In this document: piece after piece, positions 6,918 through 15,040 of the stretch
Layout of the letters: each line of letters begins with the position of its first letter
Position numbering within the stretch: position 1 is the first letter of the stretch
NCBI GenBank assembly: GCA_951800675.1
Contig: CATOKC010000009.1
Coordinates: 1-41,039, forward strand
Origin: an uncultured Oscillibacter sp.
Lineage (GTDB): Bacteria; Bacillota_A; Clostridia; Oscillospirales; Oscillospiraceae
Length of the DNA: 41,039 nt
Reading direction: 5' to 3'
Position numbers and translations under genes: made by a program
Notes under the pieces: model-generated
What the model saw: the letters and a program-made list of their open reading frames with translations, nothing else
What the model was told of the DNA's origin: nothing
Database searches by the model: none

Positions 6918-8447
6918 TTACACTTCCCCGCTCATCACTTCGCCGCTGGCGATCTCCTCCGACCCGCCCACGGCCCGCACGTCCACGCCCACCACCGAGC
7001 ATTCCGCCGCCGCGATGCCGCTGAGGGTGATGTGCATGGAGGTGATGAAACCGTCCATCACCGTGTCCCAGGGCGTTGCCGCGGCGATATGGTCCCCGGG
7101 CTTCTCCCCGTCCATGACGATCTTCACCTTCTGGACGCTGCGCTTCATGTAATAGCTGTAGAGATGCTGGGCCACCGCCGCCGCCCTGCCGGGGTCGACC
7201 AGCGTGGCTTCCTTCACCTCCACCACGTTGGGCTTGTCAGCGGCGGTTACGTTGGGGTTGGTGATGGCAGTGACCGCCGCCGTATGGTAGTACGTCACGC
7301 CGTCCACCTCCACCGTATCGTTTCCGGTGCCGGAGGTGCTGTAGCTGTGGGACGTGACCTGTACCGCCGTGACGATGGCGGAGGTGTCCACGGCCCCGTT
7401 GATATAGGTCCGCTGCAGGGGTATCTTTCCGGGCTGTTCCTCCCGGTCCTTGTAGACCCGCACCGCGTCCGTGCCGCTGGTGTCCACCATCGCGCACAGG
7501 GCGAAAGCGATCTGCTGCAGCGCCTGCCGCCGGGACCCGCCGGGAAGATACCCGGTGAGGGGAGCCGCCGCCAGGGCCCCGTCCAGCTCCAGCCGGAAGT
7601 GTCCGCCCAGGACGTCCTCCAGCAGCTCCCGGGCCGGTTCGCTGGACAGCATCCGCGCCGGGTACGGGTCGTCGTCCAGCACTCCGATGGCGTCCTTGCA
7701 GGAGATGCTCCACAGCCCCTTCCCCCGGTGGTCGTGGCCGTCGATGTAGAACACGCCCACCAGGCGGTCCCCGTCATAGGCGGATACCGGCTGCTTCATC
7801 TGGAACATGTAGTCGATGTCCGCCTTGCTGTCCAGGGTGAAGTCCAGGGTATTTACCGCCACCTGGTCGGAGATGATGCTGACCTCCTGGGTCGCCCGGA
7901 CGCCGCGCAGCTCGTTCCGGAGGAAGGTCCGGTCCACGCCGAAGAGGATCTTCTGGAGCTTCGCGTACCGGTACGGCCTGCCGGTGGCCCGGAGCCGCAG
8001 GACGATCCCGTCCCACGCTTCCACCGTCTGGGCGCAGAACGCCTCCGGCCCGGCGGGATAGAAGTCCTTCTTTTTCAGGAGGTTCGCCCCCCGGTACCAC
8101 TCCACCGTCACATGGGAGCAGTAATCCCCTGTGGCGGGGTCGAAGGTCAGGAGCAGGCCCGGGGAGGTGTACCGGCTGTCAAAGCGGATGGATATCTCCG
8201 GAGGCGTCTCGAACCGCCCGTCCGGGCCGCTCATGGCTTCGGACCAGTAGGCCAGCGGCTGACCGTCCAGAAGCTCCCGGGAGCCGTCCAGCAGCCAGGA
8301 GAAGGGCTCCAGGGTGGCGATGGCCGCCCCGCTGCCGCCGAAGGGCAGCAGTGCCGGGTCCGTGTGATCCGCCGCGCCTGGGGCGGTGACCAGCGCGTCC
8401 TCGTCCGCCCCGGCGGCGATGTCCCGGTAGACGATCTTCACGCTCAT
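6918..8447 (-). CDS. Tail hub/baseplate protein (tail-associated, Gp18-like)
   Basis: 509 residues; ATGA overlap with the distal tail gene. Position after tape measure and distal tail protein, plus phrases such as ISIRFDSRYTSPGLLLTFDP, FTLDSKADIDYMFQMKQPV, YIDGHDHRGKGLWSISCKDAIGVLDDDP and TSHSYSTSGTG, fit the baseplate hub of siphoviruses that plugs the tail tube and anchors fibres. No peptidase or glycosidase motif is visible, so I do not call it an endopeptidase. The start at 8447 is fixed by the overlap. Confidence 0.75.
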   Translation of the reverse strand: MSVKIVYRDIAAGADEDALVTAPGAADHTDPALLPFGGSGAAIATLEPFSWLLDGSRELLDGQPLAYWSEAMSGPDGRFETPPEISIRFDSRYTSPGLLLTFDPATGDYCSHVTVEWYRGANLLKKKDFYPAGPEAFCAQTVEAWDGIVLRLRATGRPYRYAKLQKILFGVDRTFLRNELRGVRATQEVSIISDQVAVNTLDFTLDSKADIDYMFQMKQPVSAYDGDRLVGVFYIDGHDHRGKGLWSISCKDAIGVLDDDPYPARMLSSEPARELLEDVLGGHFRLELDGALAAAPLTGYLPGGSRRQALQQIAFALCAMVDTSGTDAVRVYKDREEQPGKIPLQRTYINGAVDTSAIVTAVQVTSHSYSTSGTGNDTVEVDGVTYYHTAAVTAITNPNVTAADKPNVVEVKEATLVDPGRAAAVAQHLYSYYMKRSVQKVKIVMDGEKPGDHIAAATPWDTVMDGFITSMHITLSGIAAAECSVVGVDVRAVGGSEEIASGEVMSGEV

Positions 8448-8848
8448 GACGCGGGCCTCCGCTGGGGCTCCATCGCTACGAAGTTGACGGTGAGGTTGTC
8501 CCACTTTTTCGATTCGTCTCGGTAGATACGGGACAGATCGTCCTCTCCGTTGGCGACATAGGCCTCAAATGTCAGGGAGCCTTGTCCGTATGGCACGGAA
8601 ATGATGTGGCTGTCCACCGGCGCGGACAACGCTTCAAACAAGGCGTCATATTCTTCGGGGTCGCTCAGGCTGGCGTCAAATTCCAGGCGGTAGGTATAAT
8701 AGGTGCCGATGATGTCCCGCTGCATCCTTCCGTCCATCGTCCGGCCGGCGTTTTCGCCGTCCAGGACGTTGAAGGACCGGTGAATAGGTGACTTCACGAA
8801 TACGCCGGGATATTCCACGCCGTCTACGGAAAATACGCTCTTGCTCAT
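8444..8848 (-). CDS. Distal tail/baseplate adaptor protein
   Basis: 134 residues, start overlapping the tape-measure stop (ATGA), GGAGG seven bases upstream. Contains DGVEYPGVFVKSPIHRSFNVLDG, IGTYYTYRLEFD and VPYGQGSLTFEAYVANGEDD, features of a short beta-rich tail protein found directly after tape measures in Clostridia phages. Probably connects the tube to the hub. Shorter than classic Dit proteins (about 250 residues), so it may be only the N-terminal ring domain equivalent. Confidence 0.7.
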   Translation of the reverse strand: MSKSVFSVDGVEYPGVFVKSPIHRSFNVLDGENAGRTMDGRMQRDIIGTYYTYRLEFDASLSDPEEYDALFEALSAPVDSHIISVPYGQGSLTFEAYVANGEDDLSRIYRDESKKWDNLTVNFVAMEPQRRPAS

Positions 8849-11800
8849 GTCCCTACCTCCACCAGCCGAACGCCTACGCGCTGGCTCTCCGCCGTGCCGT
8901 ACTTATAGGAAGCGCGTCCAAACTCTCTGCCGTCAATTTCCATGATGACCGTCATATTGCCGCCGCGCCCGAATCCGCCGCCCTGCGCCATAGCCGCCTG
9001 CATCCCCTCCGCTACCATCTGCCGGATCAGTCCGGCGGGGGCCTCCAGATTCTTGCCGCTGCGCTGGTCCCCCAAGATGGCTGCAAACTGCTGGTTGGGC
9101 GGGATGACCGCGCCGTTGGCAAGGCGGGGGAGACTGACCTCTTTTATTGTGGAAAGATTAAAACCTAACGTTTTACCGCCGCCAAGCCAGTCTGGCACCC
9201 AATCAGGAACATCAAAACTAACTGAATTTATCTTATCGATCAACCAGTTCAGTCCGCCGATCGCCCCATTTATCAGACCTTCAATAAATCCGATGATCCC
9301 ATTGAAAACGCCTTTGACAAAACTTCCGACAGCCTGAAAAGCATCGCCGATCGGCTTCGTCACGTTGGTCTCAAACCAACTTGCCGCCTGATTCCAGACA
9401 TTTACGATCTTCTCCCACAGATCGCCAGCGCCTTTTTGAATGCCGTCCCACAAGCCGCCGAAAAATTCGGATACAGGCTTGATGATATTGTCGTTGAACC
9501 ACCCGGAAACAGCCTGCCAGATCGAAACGATACCATCCCAGGCATCAGAAGCCCACTGCTGAATGTTCTCCCACATTTCAGAGAAAAACTGCCTGACCGG
9601 TTCAATGATGTTTTCGTTAAACCATCCGGAAACGATGTTCCAAATATTTTGGATATTGTTCCATGCGTTTGAGGCGGATTCCGTGACGCTCTCCCAGAGG
9701 TTGGAAAAGAACTCTGCAACTGGCTGTATGACATGTTCGCTGAACCATTCGCCTGCTGCGTTCCATGCTTCCTGTATTGCATTCCACGCATCAATAAACG
9801 CCTGTTTGATCTCTTCCCAGTGTTCTTTGACCAAAACAGCCAGTGTTGCTACCACCGCAACAATTCCAGCAACCACCGCAGTTACTAATGCTGGCGCTCC
9901 CAGCAGAACGGCCCCTACCCCGGCTATTGCGATCCCCAGCAGCATAAGCGCCTCATTGGCCCAGCTGAAGCCGTTACTGAGCATATCAAGGAAATTGCTG
10001 ACCGCGAGAAGCGCCCCGCCAGCAACAGCGGAGATTTTCCCAATGAGCGGCGCGGCCTTCGCGATCGCGGAGGCAAGAGGCGAAAGCGCCTTTCCTATCG
10101 AAGACAAAATGGAGCCGATATTGCCTTTTGTTATGGCTTCAGCGATTTGCTTGATCAGATCAGAGCCGATCTGCGTTGCTATTGGCGATATAACTTTAGA
10201 AAACAAAACGCCCAAAAGTTTCGAGCCAAAGAACAATGCGGCGGCGATCAGCGTGCCGGTGTCTGCGTTTTGGATAAATCCGCCGATCAGCTCCAGCGCC
10301 GCCGGGATCATTGCTCCGATCGCAGAGGCAATGGAAGATATTACGCCAGCCCAGTCGATATTGTTTAAAAATTCCGCGATCTGCCGCCCGATAGCCGCCC
10401 AGTCGATGGTTTCGATGGTCTCCTGCATGGAGTTGAAGAAGCCAATGATGATATCGCTTGCCGCCTGGGCCAGCGCGGGCATATCCAGCCCAATGATGAA
10501 CCCGGCGAAGGTCTCCAGGGCAAGCTTGAACTTCGCCCACAGCAGCCGCCCGAAATCGTACCAGTCCACCTCGTAGACAAGGCCGTTGATAAACTCCGCC
10601 AGCTTATTGCCAAGATTGATCCAGTCAAAGGTATAAAGGAACTCCGTCAGAAACTGCAAGCCCAGATTCAGGCCCGCGCCCAGCGTCCGGCCCCAAAGCT
10701 CCCAGTCGATCGCGTTGACCAGATCATTGAATGCTTCCGCCAGTTCTCGCCCCAGCTCTTCGACCCGCTCCTTCACACCCGGAAACGTGAAGGCATCATA
10801 CAGCTTTTGGTTAAATTTGTTGAAATCGTCCGCAAAGTTCAGAAGGGTATCCCGGAAGGATGGGATAGCGGCAAGCATTTTGTCCAGCGTGTCAACAAAC
10901 AGCTCGCCAAGCGTTTCAAATTCCTTCTCGAACTCTTCAAAATTTCCCGCATCCGCCTCAAATTCCGGTATCTCAAAATCTCCGGCGCCGCCCAGGTCCA
11001 TCCCGCCCGCAGCGTCCTCCATACTGGAAGCCGCCTTACCGGCCAGGATGTTCAGCTCATCAAATCCGGCCTGTGCGCCCTTCATGTCCTCTGCCGCTTT
11101 TTTGGACGCTTCGCCCATGCCTTCGGTGGACTCCGCCAGCTTGTCCGTTGCGTCAGCGGCGGCTCCGGCGGAGGATTCCACGCCAGTCGTTGCTTTGACC
11201 TGGGTGGATTTTCCGAACAGGAGGGCGGTCACTTTTGCGAACACGTGGGCCAGCTTGGTCAGCGCCGATATAATGGCGTTGATGCCGGGGAGAACAGCTT
11301 GTGCAATAGGCATCAGGGCGTTGCCAACGGCGATCTTCAGCTGGTCAAAATTCAAGCTCAAAATACGCAGCTGATTGGCCAGACTGTTGGATGTACGGGC
11401 AAAATCCCCCTGCGCGTCCGCCGTCACGCTCACCAGGTAGTTGTAGCGCAGCATGACCTGTTCCGCCTGGGACATGGCGTTGTAGCTCTTTGTGATCCCC
11501 TGTGTCAGCGCGTACGCCTCCAGGTTGGCCACGCTCATGTTGATGCCCAATTGTTTAAGCGGCTCTGTCTCCCCGCTGATGCCGGAACGGATTTTTTCAA
11601 ATGCCGTGTCGGTGTCCAGGTTGTAGAAGGAGGCCAGATCGCCCGTCAGGCCGGTCAGCGCGATAGACATTTCCTGCGCCGCGCCGACAGCAAGCCCGGA
11701 AGATTTGAGCATAGCGCCCATGGTCCCGGTATATTGCTTTGCTGACAGCTCAGACAGGCCATATGCTTCCGCTGCCGATTTTGCAAATTCCTCAATCTGC

Positions 11801-12060
11801 TTCGCCCCGCGGCCAAAGGTCACGTCAATGACGTTCTGGACTTCCTCGATATCGGAGGCCAGCATAAGGCTTTCCTTGCCGAAATTGACGAGCGCCGCCG
11901 TGCCGAAGGCTAGCCCAACAGTGCCTGCCAGCTTTTTCAGCGTGGAACCGAATTTGTCCACTTGATGCTGCATAGCGGACAGGCCCCGGTCAAAATTGTT
12001 GTGGTTCAGGTCCGCCACGAACCGGACAGAGCCGTCAAATCCAAATGCCGTGTGGATCAC
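8845..12060 (-). CDS. Tape measure protein
   Basis: 1071 residues, GTG start (AAGG just upstream). Residues 1-250 match phage tape-measure N-terminal domains (FGKESLMLASDIEEVQNVIDVTFG, FARTSNSLANQL). A long central region is coiled-coil and Ala-rich, several hydrophobic stretches occur around 580-740, and residues about 755-900 hold three and a half copies of a 41-residue module with W-WF-PV-FF-LW signature. It sets tail length and is ejected ahead of DNA; by the usual 1.5 angstrom per residue it predicts a tail near 160 nm. In related phages it follows the tail chaperones directly; here a 7 kb island separates them. Confidence 0.92.
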   Translation of the reverse strand: MIHTAFGFDGSVRFVADLNHNNFDRGLSAMQHQVDKFGSTLKKLAGTVGLAFGTAALVNFGKESLMLASDIEEVQNVIDVTFGRGAKQIEEFAKSAAEAYGLSELSAKQYTGTMGAMLKSSGLAVGAAQEMSIALTGLTGDLASFYNLDTDTAFEKIRSGISGETEPLKQLGINMSVANLEAYALTQGITKSYNAMSQAEQVMLRYNYLVSVTADAQGDFARTSNSLANQLRILSLNFDQLKIAVGNALMPIAQAVLPGINAIISALTKLAHVFAKVTALLFGKSTQVKATTGVESSAGAAADATDKLAESTEGMGEASKKAAEDMKGAQAGFDELNILAGKAASSMEDAAGGMDLGGAGDFEIPEFEADAGNFEEFEKEFETLGELFVDTLDKMLAAIPSFRDTLLNFADDFNKFNQKLYDAFTFPGVKERVEELGRELAEAFNDLVNAIDWELWGRTLGAGLNLGLQFLTEFLYTFDWINLGNKLAEFINGLVYEVDWYDFGRLLWAKFKLALETFAGFIIGLDMPALAQAASDIIIGFFNSMQETIETIDWAAIGRQIAEFLNNIDWAGVISSIASAIGAMIPAALELIGGFIQNADTGTLIAAALFFGSKLLGVLFSKVISPIATQIGSDLIKQIAEAITKGNIGSILSSIGKALSPLASAIAKAAPLIGKISAVAGGALLAVSNFLDMLSNGFSWANEALMLLGIAIAGVGAVLLGAPALVTAVVAGIVAVVATLAVLVKEHWEEIKQAFIDAWNAIQEAWNAAGEWFSEHVIQPVAEFFSNLWESVTESASNAWNNIQNIWNIVSGWFNENIIEPVRQFFSEMWENIQQWASDAWDGIVSIWQAVSGWFNDNIIKPVSEFFGGLWDGIQKGAGDLWEKIVNVWNQAASWFETNVTKPIGDAFQAVGSFVKGVFNGIIGFIEGLINGAIGGLNWLIDKINSVSFDVPDWVPDWLGGGKTLGFNLSTIKEVSLPRLANGAVIPPNQQFAAILGDQRSGKNLEAPAGLIRQMVAEGMQAAMAQGGGFGRGGNMTVIMEIDGREFGRASYKYGTAESQRVGVRLVEVGT

Positions 12061-12077
12061 CGCCTTTCAATGGAAGG

Positions 12078-12106
12078 TTGTGGAAATGGATAGGATGTGG
12101 TATGGT
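12078..12106 (+). promoter_or_regulatory. Probable promoter of the 98-residue plus-strand gene
   Basis: TTGTGG at 12078-12083, 17-base spacer, TATGGT at 12101-12106 with an extended TG one base before the -10. Matches are moderate, but spacing and position 25 bases before the ribosome site support it. Confidence 0.5.
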
Positions 12107-12130
12107 TTGAGGGGGAAGGGAGGTGAGAAG

Positions 12131-12427
12131 ATGGATGTGGAACTGACAAAAGAATCACGAAAAGTTTTAAAAGAAATTTATGATGTATACCTTGAAAGGA
12201 GGAAACTGGGGCAGTCCAAAAAATCGGCGATATACTTTCCCGGCTCTGTAAAACTCAATATTGAAGGCATTGAAGATGCAAAAAAAGAACTTTCCAACGC
12301 AAAAATGATAGTCTGTGATATTGTTGATGGATTTGAGCTGAAAGATAAAGCCATTATTTTTATGGAAAACTTTACAAAAGATTCTGTTTTGAAATGGCTT
12401 GACTTTGGATCAAAATTTGTTCCATAA
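12131..12427 (+). CDS. Hypothetical moron protein (98 aa)
   Basis: Starts MDVELTKESRKVLKEIYDVY with a GGGAGGTGAGAAG ribosome site. Lys/Glu-rich, lower GC than flanks; pattern of helix, short strands, helix, with IVCDIVDGFELKDKAIIFMENF near the end. It resembles small winged-helix-like phage proteins only in outline; I do not recognise it. Transcribed against the tail operon with its own likely promoter and a strong terminator, so it should be expressed from the prophage independently of lytic genes. Confidence 0.7.
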   Translation: MDVELTKESRKVLKEIYDVYLERRKLGQSKKSAIYFPGSVKLNIEGIEDAKKELSNAKMIVCDIVDGFELKDKAIIFMENFTKDSVLKWLDFGSKFVP

Positions 12428-12433
12428 TTTTCA

Positions 12434-12465
12434 GACCGCGCTTGTTGACCTCAGGCGCGGTTTTT
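12434..12465 (+). terminator. Terminator after the 98-residue plus-strand gene
   Basis: ACCGCGC and GCGCGGT form a 7-bp stem around a 13-base loop, followed by TTTTTT. It stops plus-strand transcription just before the convergent minus-strand gene, whose stop codon begins in the T-run. Confidence 0.85.
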
Positions 12466-12686
12466 TAGCCCTTGTCATTTACCCATTTCATAAACGGACT
12501 TAAGTCGGTAGATAACTTTGCCCTTCCAACATTCAGGTCAAGGATACGAAGTGTTCCTTCCTTGTCTCCGTTTTTGTTTTCCGTTGAAAAGTCAAGCCTC
12601 TCAATTCCTTGCCCGATCAAAATTCCATCAATCACAGCGGCGGTACGATCTCCATCGCTGGCAATGATAAGTTTCGGTACGCTCAT
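12465..12686 (-). CDS. Hypothetical protein (73 aa)
   Basis: Starts MSVPKLIIASDGDRTAAVIDG with GGAGG nine bases upstream. An open TTG start at 12746 overlaps the previous stop, but the extra 20 residues look non-coding. The sequence is beta-rich with a short acidic end (LSPFMKWVNDKG); IIASDGDRTAAVIDGILIGQGIERLDFSTE suggests a small beta-barrel domain, common among short phage proteins of unknown role. Lies between tape measure and accessory island, on the phage coding strand. Confidence 0.6.
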   Translation of the reverse strand: MSVPKLIIASDGDRTAAVIDGILIGQGIERLDFSTENKNGDKEGTLRILDLNVGRAKLSTDLSPFMKWVNDKG

Positions 12687-12742
12687 TTGATACTTCCTCC
12701 TTTTTGAATAGCAAGTGGATGGCCCCCCGGTTTTCCAGAGGA

Positions 12743-12928
12743 TCAATTGGCCTCCTCCATAACGCCTGCAATATAAACGCCCGGGAACTCCCTCTTTGTG
12801 TGGTCGTCAGCCCCCATGATTGCCATCATGTGCGGGTTGGCGGCCACGATCTCTTTGAAGTCATGCTCGTTGTTGAAAATAATGATCTGATTGAAACCGT
12901 CTGGTCTGAACCCGTATGATCGACCCAT
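12743..12928 (-). CDS. Hypothetical protein (61 aa)
   Basis: Starts MGRSYGFRPDGFNQIIIFNN; AGAGG lies six bases upstream. Contains DFKEIVAANPHMMAIMGADDHTKREFPGVY. No family recognised. Its stop overlaps a TTG that is open to the next gene. A frame ending EGIIRKKEAEVAEVLI sits just upstream on the same strand without a start, perhaps the tail of an older gene at this junction. Confidence 0.55.
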   Translation of the reverse strand: MGRSYGFRPDGFNQIIIFNNEHDFKEIVAANPHMMAIMGADDHTKREFPGVYIAGVMEEAN

Positions 12929-12977
12929 CTTTTTACCTCTTTCTTAAATAAGGACCTCCGCCACCTCAGCCTCTTTC

Positions 12978-13006
12978 TTGCGGATAATTCCCTCTCATGG
13001 TAAAAT
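12978..13006 (+). promoter_or_regulatory. Promoter of the HTH-membrane gene
   Basis: TTGCGG at 12978-12983, 17-base spacer, TAAAAT at 13001-13006 with extended TGG before it. The ribosome site GGGGGTGAG begins about 10 bases further on, so the leader is short. Confidence 0.6.
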
Positions 13007-13028
13007 GCTGTCGAAAGGGGGTGAGAAA

Positions 13029-13439
13029 ATGAAAGAACTTTCTGTAATAGATTTCGATATATTAAAATTTGTTTTTGAAAACGAGAAAGCCAGTATTAAG
13101 GAATTACGTTCCGCGTTCCCAGAAATACAATCCATTGAGCATAGGATAAGAACTCTGTCTTTATCTTCGTCTTCTTTGCCGTATTTAGCAGAAGATATCG
13201 AAATAGTCATATTGGATAACGGCTTCAAGAACACAAATGGTCTTGGAATTTTCAGATTAACAGATACCGGAAGAATTGCATTGCAGGACTATGAATCGAA
13301 AAAACGTATTTCTAATCGTGATCTTTGGCTGAAAAACGCCTGGATTCCTATACTGGTATCCCTTGTTACAAACCTTGCAATAACCGGAACAAAATGGTTG
13401 ATACCGCTGATACAAGAATTACTGCACCGTACTCCTTGA
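13029..13439 (+). CDS. Putative winged-helix protein with C-terminal membrane anchor
   Basis: 136 residues; AGGGGGTGAGAAA precedes the ATG. The N-terminal 95 residues look like a winged helix (FDILKFVFENEKASIKELRSAFP, then a wing and FRLTDTGRIALQDY). Residues about 112-130 form a membrane helix (WIPILVSLVTNLAITGTKWL). Small proteins of this shape occur in prophages and some defence-linked loci, but function is unknown. Own promoter, and a bidirectional terminator 45 bases after the stop, so it is an autonomous moron likely made in the lysogen. Confidence 0.68.
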   Translation: MKELSVIDFDILKFVFENEKASIKELRSAFPEIQSIEHRIRTLSLSSSSLPYLAEDIEIVILDNGFKNTNGLGIFRLTDTGRIALQDYESKKRISNRDLWLKNAWIPILVSLVTNLAITGTKWLIPLIQELLHRTP

Positions 13440-13485
13440 AAAAAGCCGTTATTCTCTTCATAGCAAAATCTCCAATTGAAAACAT

Positions 13486-13528
13486 AAAATTCCCGCCATC
13501 TCAACCTCATAGAGATAGCGGGAATTTT
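13486..13528. terminator. Bidirectional terminator carrying repeat motif copy
   Basis: AAAATTCCCGC (13486-13496) pairs with GCGGGAATTTT (13518-13528); after one mismatch a second 5-bp segment (ATCTC/GAGAT) extends the stem to a 9-base loop. A/T-rich outer arms let it act for both converging genes. Its right half, 13502-13530, matches the motif upstream of the AntA gene at 19068-19104 in inverted order. Confidence 0.75.
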
Positions 13529-13530
13529 GA
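13502..13530 (+). repeat. Repeat motif copy in terminator (inverted relative to 19068)
   Basis: Agrees at 27 of 29 bases with the reverse complement of the copy at 19071-19099 (shared core CATAGAGATAGCGG and AATTTTGA). With that copy it brackets 13.5-19.1 kb, most of the accessory island, as an inverted pair. Confidence 0.75.
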
Positions 13531-13542
13531 TGTATTCAGTTG

Positions 13543-13749
13543 TTACGTATACTCAATAAACAGCACAATCAGCGTCACGACCATGATCGCCACAACGCCC
13601 CAGCCGCCGCACAACGCGGCCACGGCAGCCACAAGGCCAACGTACAGACCTCCGGCAGCCAGCAGGCACAGAGCCTTGAACCGGTGTTCCGGCATCGGGG
13701 GACGCTCATACTCAAACACGGTGCCGCTCCGCTCCAGTCGTATCCTCAT
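13543..13749 (-). CDS. Small membrane protein in BRO-N operon
   Basis: 68 residues with a charged N-terminus (RIRLERSGTVFEYERPP) and two membrane helices, about residues 25-46 and 48-66. ATGA overlap with the upstream BRO-N gene shows coupled translation. Role unknown; a membrane partner at the end of an antirepressor operon could act in superinfection exclusion, but that is a guess. Ends before the bidirectional terminator at 13486-13528. Confidence 0.65.
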   Translation of the reverse strand: MRIRLERSGTVFEYERPPMPEHRFKALCLLAAGGLYVGLVAAVAALCGGWGVVAIMVVTLIVLFIEYT

Positions 13750-14303
13750 TGCACCGCCTCCAGTCCGGGCCTGCCGAACAAGTCGAGCTGGCCCTGTATC
13801 TGTTTGCTCAGCGCGGGAGGTACGGGGAAGCTGATGGCTTCACAGGTCTGCTTAATCATCATGCCCACATCGAACGGGCTGGCTCCCATGTCCAGCATCA
13901 CCCGGCGCGTCAGCCGCATGAAGCCTACCGCGCTGCTGAAGGTCACGCCGTCAGGGAGGGCGGGGGACCGGGGCGCGGTCAGGGAGTAGGTGCCAGTCTG
14001 ATGAATAGAGGGAAGGACTTCTTCCACCACCCAGTCGGTGAACTTCTCTGCTGTGGGAAGTGTTGAGCCAAACGCAAGGCGGTAAAGGTCAGATTCCGGA
14101 ATGAATAACATTTCTTGAATACCGCTAGGAGTGGGGGTGCCCCGTTTTAGGGCACCCTTGCACCGCTTAGAAATTGCGTTCTGTGGCTTGGCATATCCAA
14201 GGATCGTGGCAACATCCCTTCCACAAAACAATGTTTTGCCATCCTCTACAATGGTTCGGATTGTTCCGAACTCAGGGTTATTAAACACTCTCAGCTCGTT
14301 CAT
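13746..14303 (-). CDS. BRO-N domain antirepressor
   Basis: 185 residues starting MNELRVFNNPEFGTIRTIVE. The first 105 residues are a BRO-N domain: GKTLFCGRDVATILGYAKPQNAISKRCKG, IPESDLYRLAFGSTLPTAEKFTDWVVEEVLPSIHQTGTY. The C-terminal 80 residues (FMRLTRRVMLDMGASPFDVGMMIKQTC) are probably the effector domain. BRO-N proteins bind DNA or repressor and in phages often relieve repression. GGAGG lies eight bases upstream; ATGA overlaps on both sides put it third in a four-gene unit. One of five antirepressor-type genes in this window. Confidence 0.85.
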   Translation of the reverse strand: MNELRVFNNPEFGTIRTIVEDGKTLFCGRDVATILGYAKPQNAISKRCKGALKRGTPTPSGIQEMLFIPESDLYRLAFGSTLPTAEKFTDWVVEEVLPSIHQTGTYSLTAPRSPALPDGVTFSSAVGFMRLTRRVMLDMGASPFDVGMMIKQTCEAISFPVPPALSKQIQGQLDLFGRPGLEAVQ

Positions 14304-14506
14304 ACCGCCGCCCTCCTTAAATCCATGCAGGGATAGATGCACAGGCGGTTGGCGGTGTTCACCATAGCATGGTCAACCAGCACGTTGCCCAGAGCCTCCA
14401 TGAGAGCCTTGTCCTCTTTGCCGATGACTACTTCCTGATCCGCGCCGATGAGAATGGTATAGGTTGTGTCCTCCGACATAATGGCTGCAAGGTCTTTGAT
14501 GGTCAT
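14300..14506 (-). CDS. Hypothetical protein (68 aa) in BRO-N operon
   Basis: Starts MTIKDLAAIMSEDTTYTILIGADQEVVIGKEDK; predicted alpha/beta, ending with LCIYPCMDLRRAAV. Overlaps both neighbours by ATGA. No family recognised. Overlap with the antirepressor implies co-production. Confidence 0.6.
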   Translation of the reverse strand: MTIKDLAAIMSEDTTYTILIGADQEVVIGKEDKALMEALGNVLVDHAMVNTANRLCIYPCMDLRRAAV

Positions 14507-14721
14507 GCCTGCGCCCTCCTCTCCGCCTTCGCGGCCCGGTAGCCTTTGGCCTTGCCATAGTTGAATGCAAGGCTAATCATCTCAATGGGAAGATCGCCGC
14601 AGCCATGCGCCTGTTTCGACAGCTCAAAGGCTTCTCTCATGTTCATGGCGTATTGGAGCGGATTCTTTATGTCCATCTTCGTCCGCTCGATGTACCTCTT
14701 CATTTTCTCGATTTCGCTCAT
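14503..14721 (-). CDS. Hypothetical helical protein (72 aa) in BRO-N operon
   Basis: Starts MSEIEKMKRYIERTKMDIK with AAGGAGG six bases upstream. A GTG-initiated frame extends upstream to 14826 but passes through an RNA hairpin and is not supported. Mostly helical and basic, with FNYGKAKGYRAAKAERRAQA at the end, reminiscent of small phage proteins near regulators. First gene of the BRO-N unit. Confidence 0.62.
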   Translation of the reverse strand: MSEIEKMKRYIERTKMDIKNPLQYAMNMREAFELSKQAHGCGDLPIEMISLAFNYGKAKGYRAAKAERRAQA

Positions 14722-14740
14722 AAAAACCTCCTTTTTCTTC

Positions 14741-14769
14741 TTGCGCGGAGGCCCCCAGCGTGGTATACT
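14741..14769 (+). promoter_or_regulatory. Candidate promoter for a small plus-strand RNA
   Basis: TTGCGC at 14741-14746, 17-base spacer, TATACT at 14764-14769 preceded by extended TGG. It points against the BRO-N operon. Confidence 0.55.
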
Positions 14770-14775
14770 GAGGTA

Positions 14776-14849
14776 TCCAGTGGGGTGACCTCCTGGGGTT
14801 GTAAGACAATCGGGATTGCTTTCCACGGCCCCCGGTTGTCTTATTTTTT
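14776..14849 (+). ncRNA. Candidate small antisense RNA over the BRO-N operon leader
   Basis: About 74 bases: a 27-base 5' segment with a CCTCC sequence (anti-ribosome-site-like), then a 12-bp hairpin (14803-14814/14831-14842) and ATTTTTTG. No open frame. It lies opposite the space between the ribbon-helix-helix gene and the BRO-N operon, so it could pair with any read-through mRNA, as the sar RNA does for ant in phage P22. Existence is inferred from promoter and terminator only. Confidence 0.45.
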
Positions 14850-15026
14850 GTTCAGCTCCGCCTCAAGCAAATCAATCCCATGCATGATTGCGTCTGTCCT
14901 GGTCGTGTCCATCCTGTCAGCGCAATCTTGAATTTTCTGCGCTTCTTTTTTGGAGACCCGAATATTGATTTTCTCAGTACGGGATTCTTCGCCCTTTGGC
15001 GGTCGCCCTGTTCTTGGAGACACCAT
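14841..15026 (-). CDS. Ribbon-helix-helix transcriptional regulator
   Basis: 61 residues: basic N-terminal arm (MVSPRTGRPPKGEESRTEK), beta strand INIRVSKKEAQKIQ, then two helices (ADRMDTTRTDAIMHGIDLLEAEL). This is an Arc/CopG/MetJ-type DNA-binding fold. I choose the second of two adjacent ATGs because GAGG then sits five bases upstream. A 12-bp-arm perfect palindrome overlaps its own promoter, so it is almost certainly autorepressed. A divergent membrane-peptide gene lies on the other side. Could also be an antitoxin-like regulator. Confidence 0.8.
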   Translation of the reverse strand: MVSPRTGRPPKGEESRTEKINIRVSKKEAQKIQDCADRMDTTRTDAIMHGIDLLEAELNKK

Positions 15027-15040
15027 CATCACCTCACTTC

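Noticed and set aside
6279..8525. A 748-codon open frame on the plus strand
   Set aside because: It is antisense to GC-rich tail hub and baseplate genes, with Arg/His/Gly-rich composition, no ribosome site and no domain; open frames opposite high-GC genes are expected.
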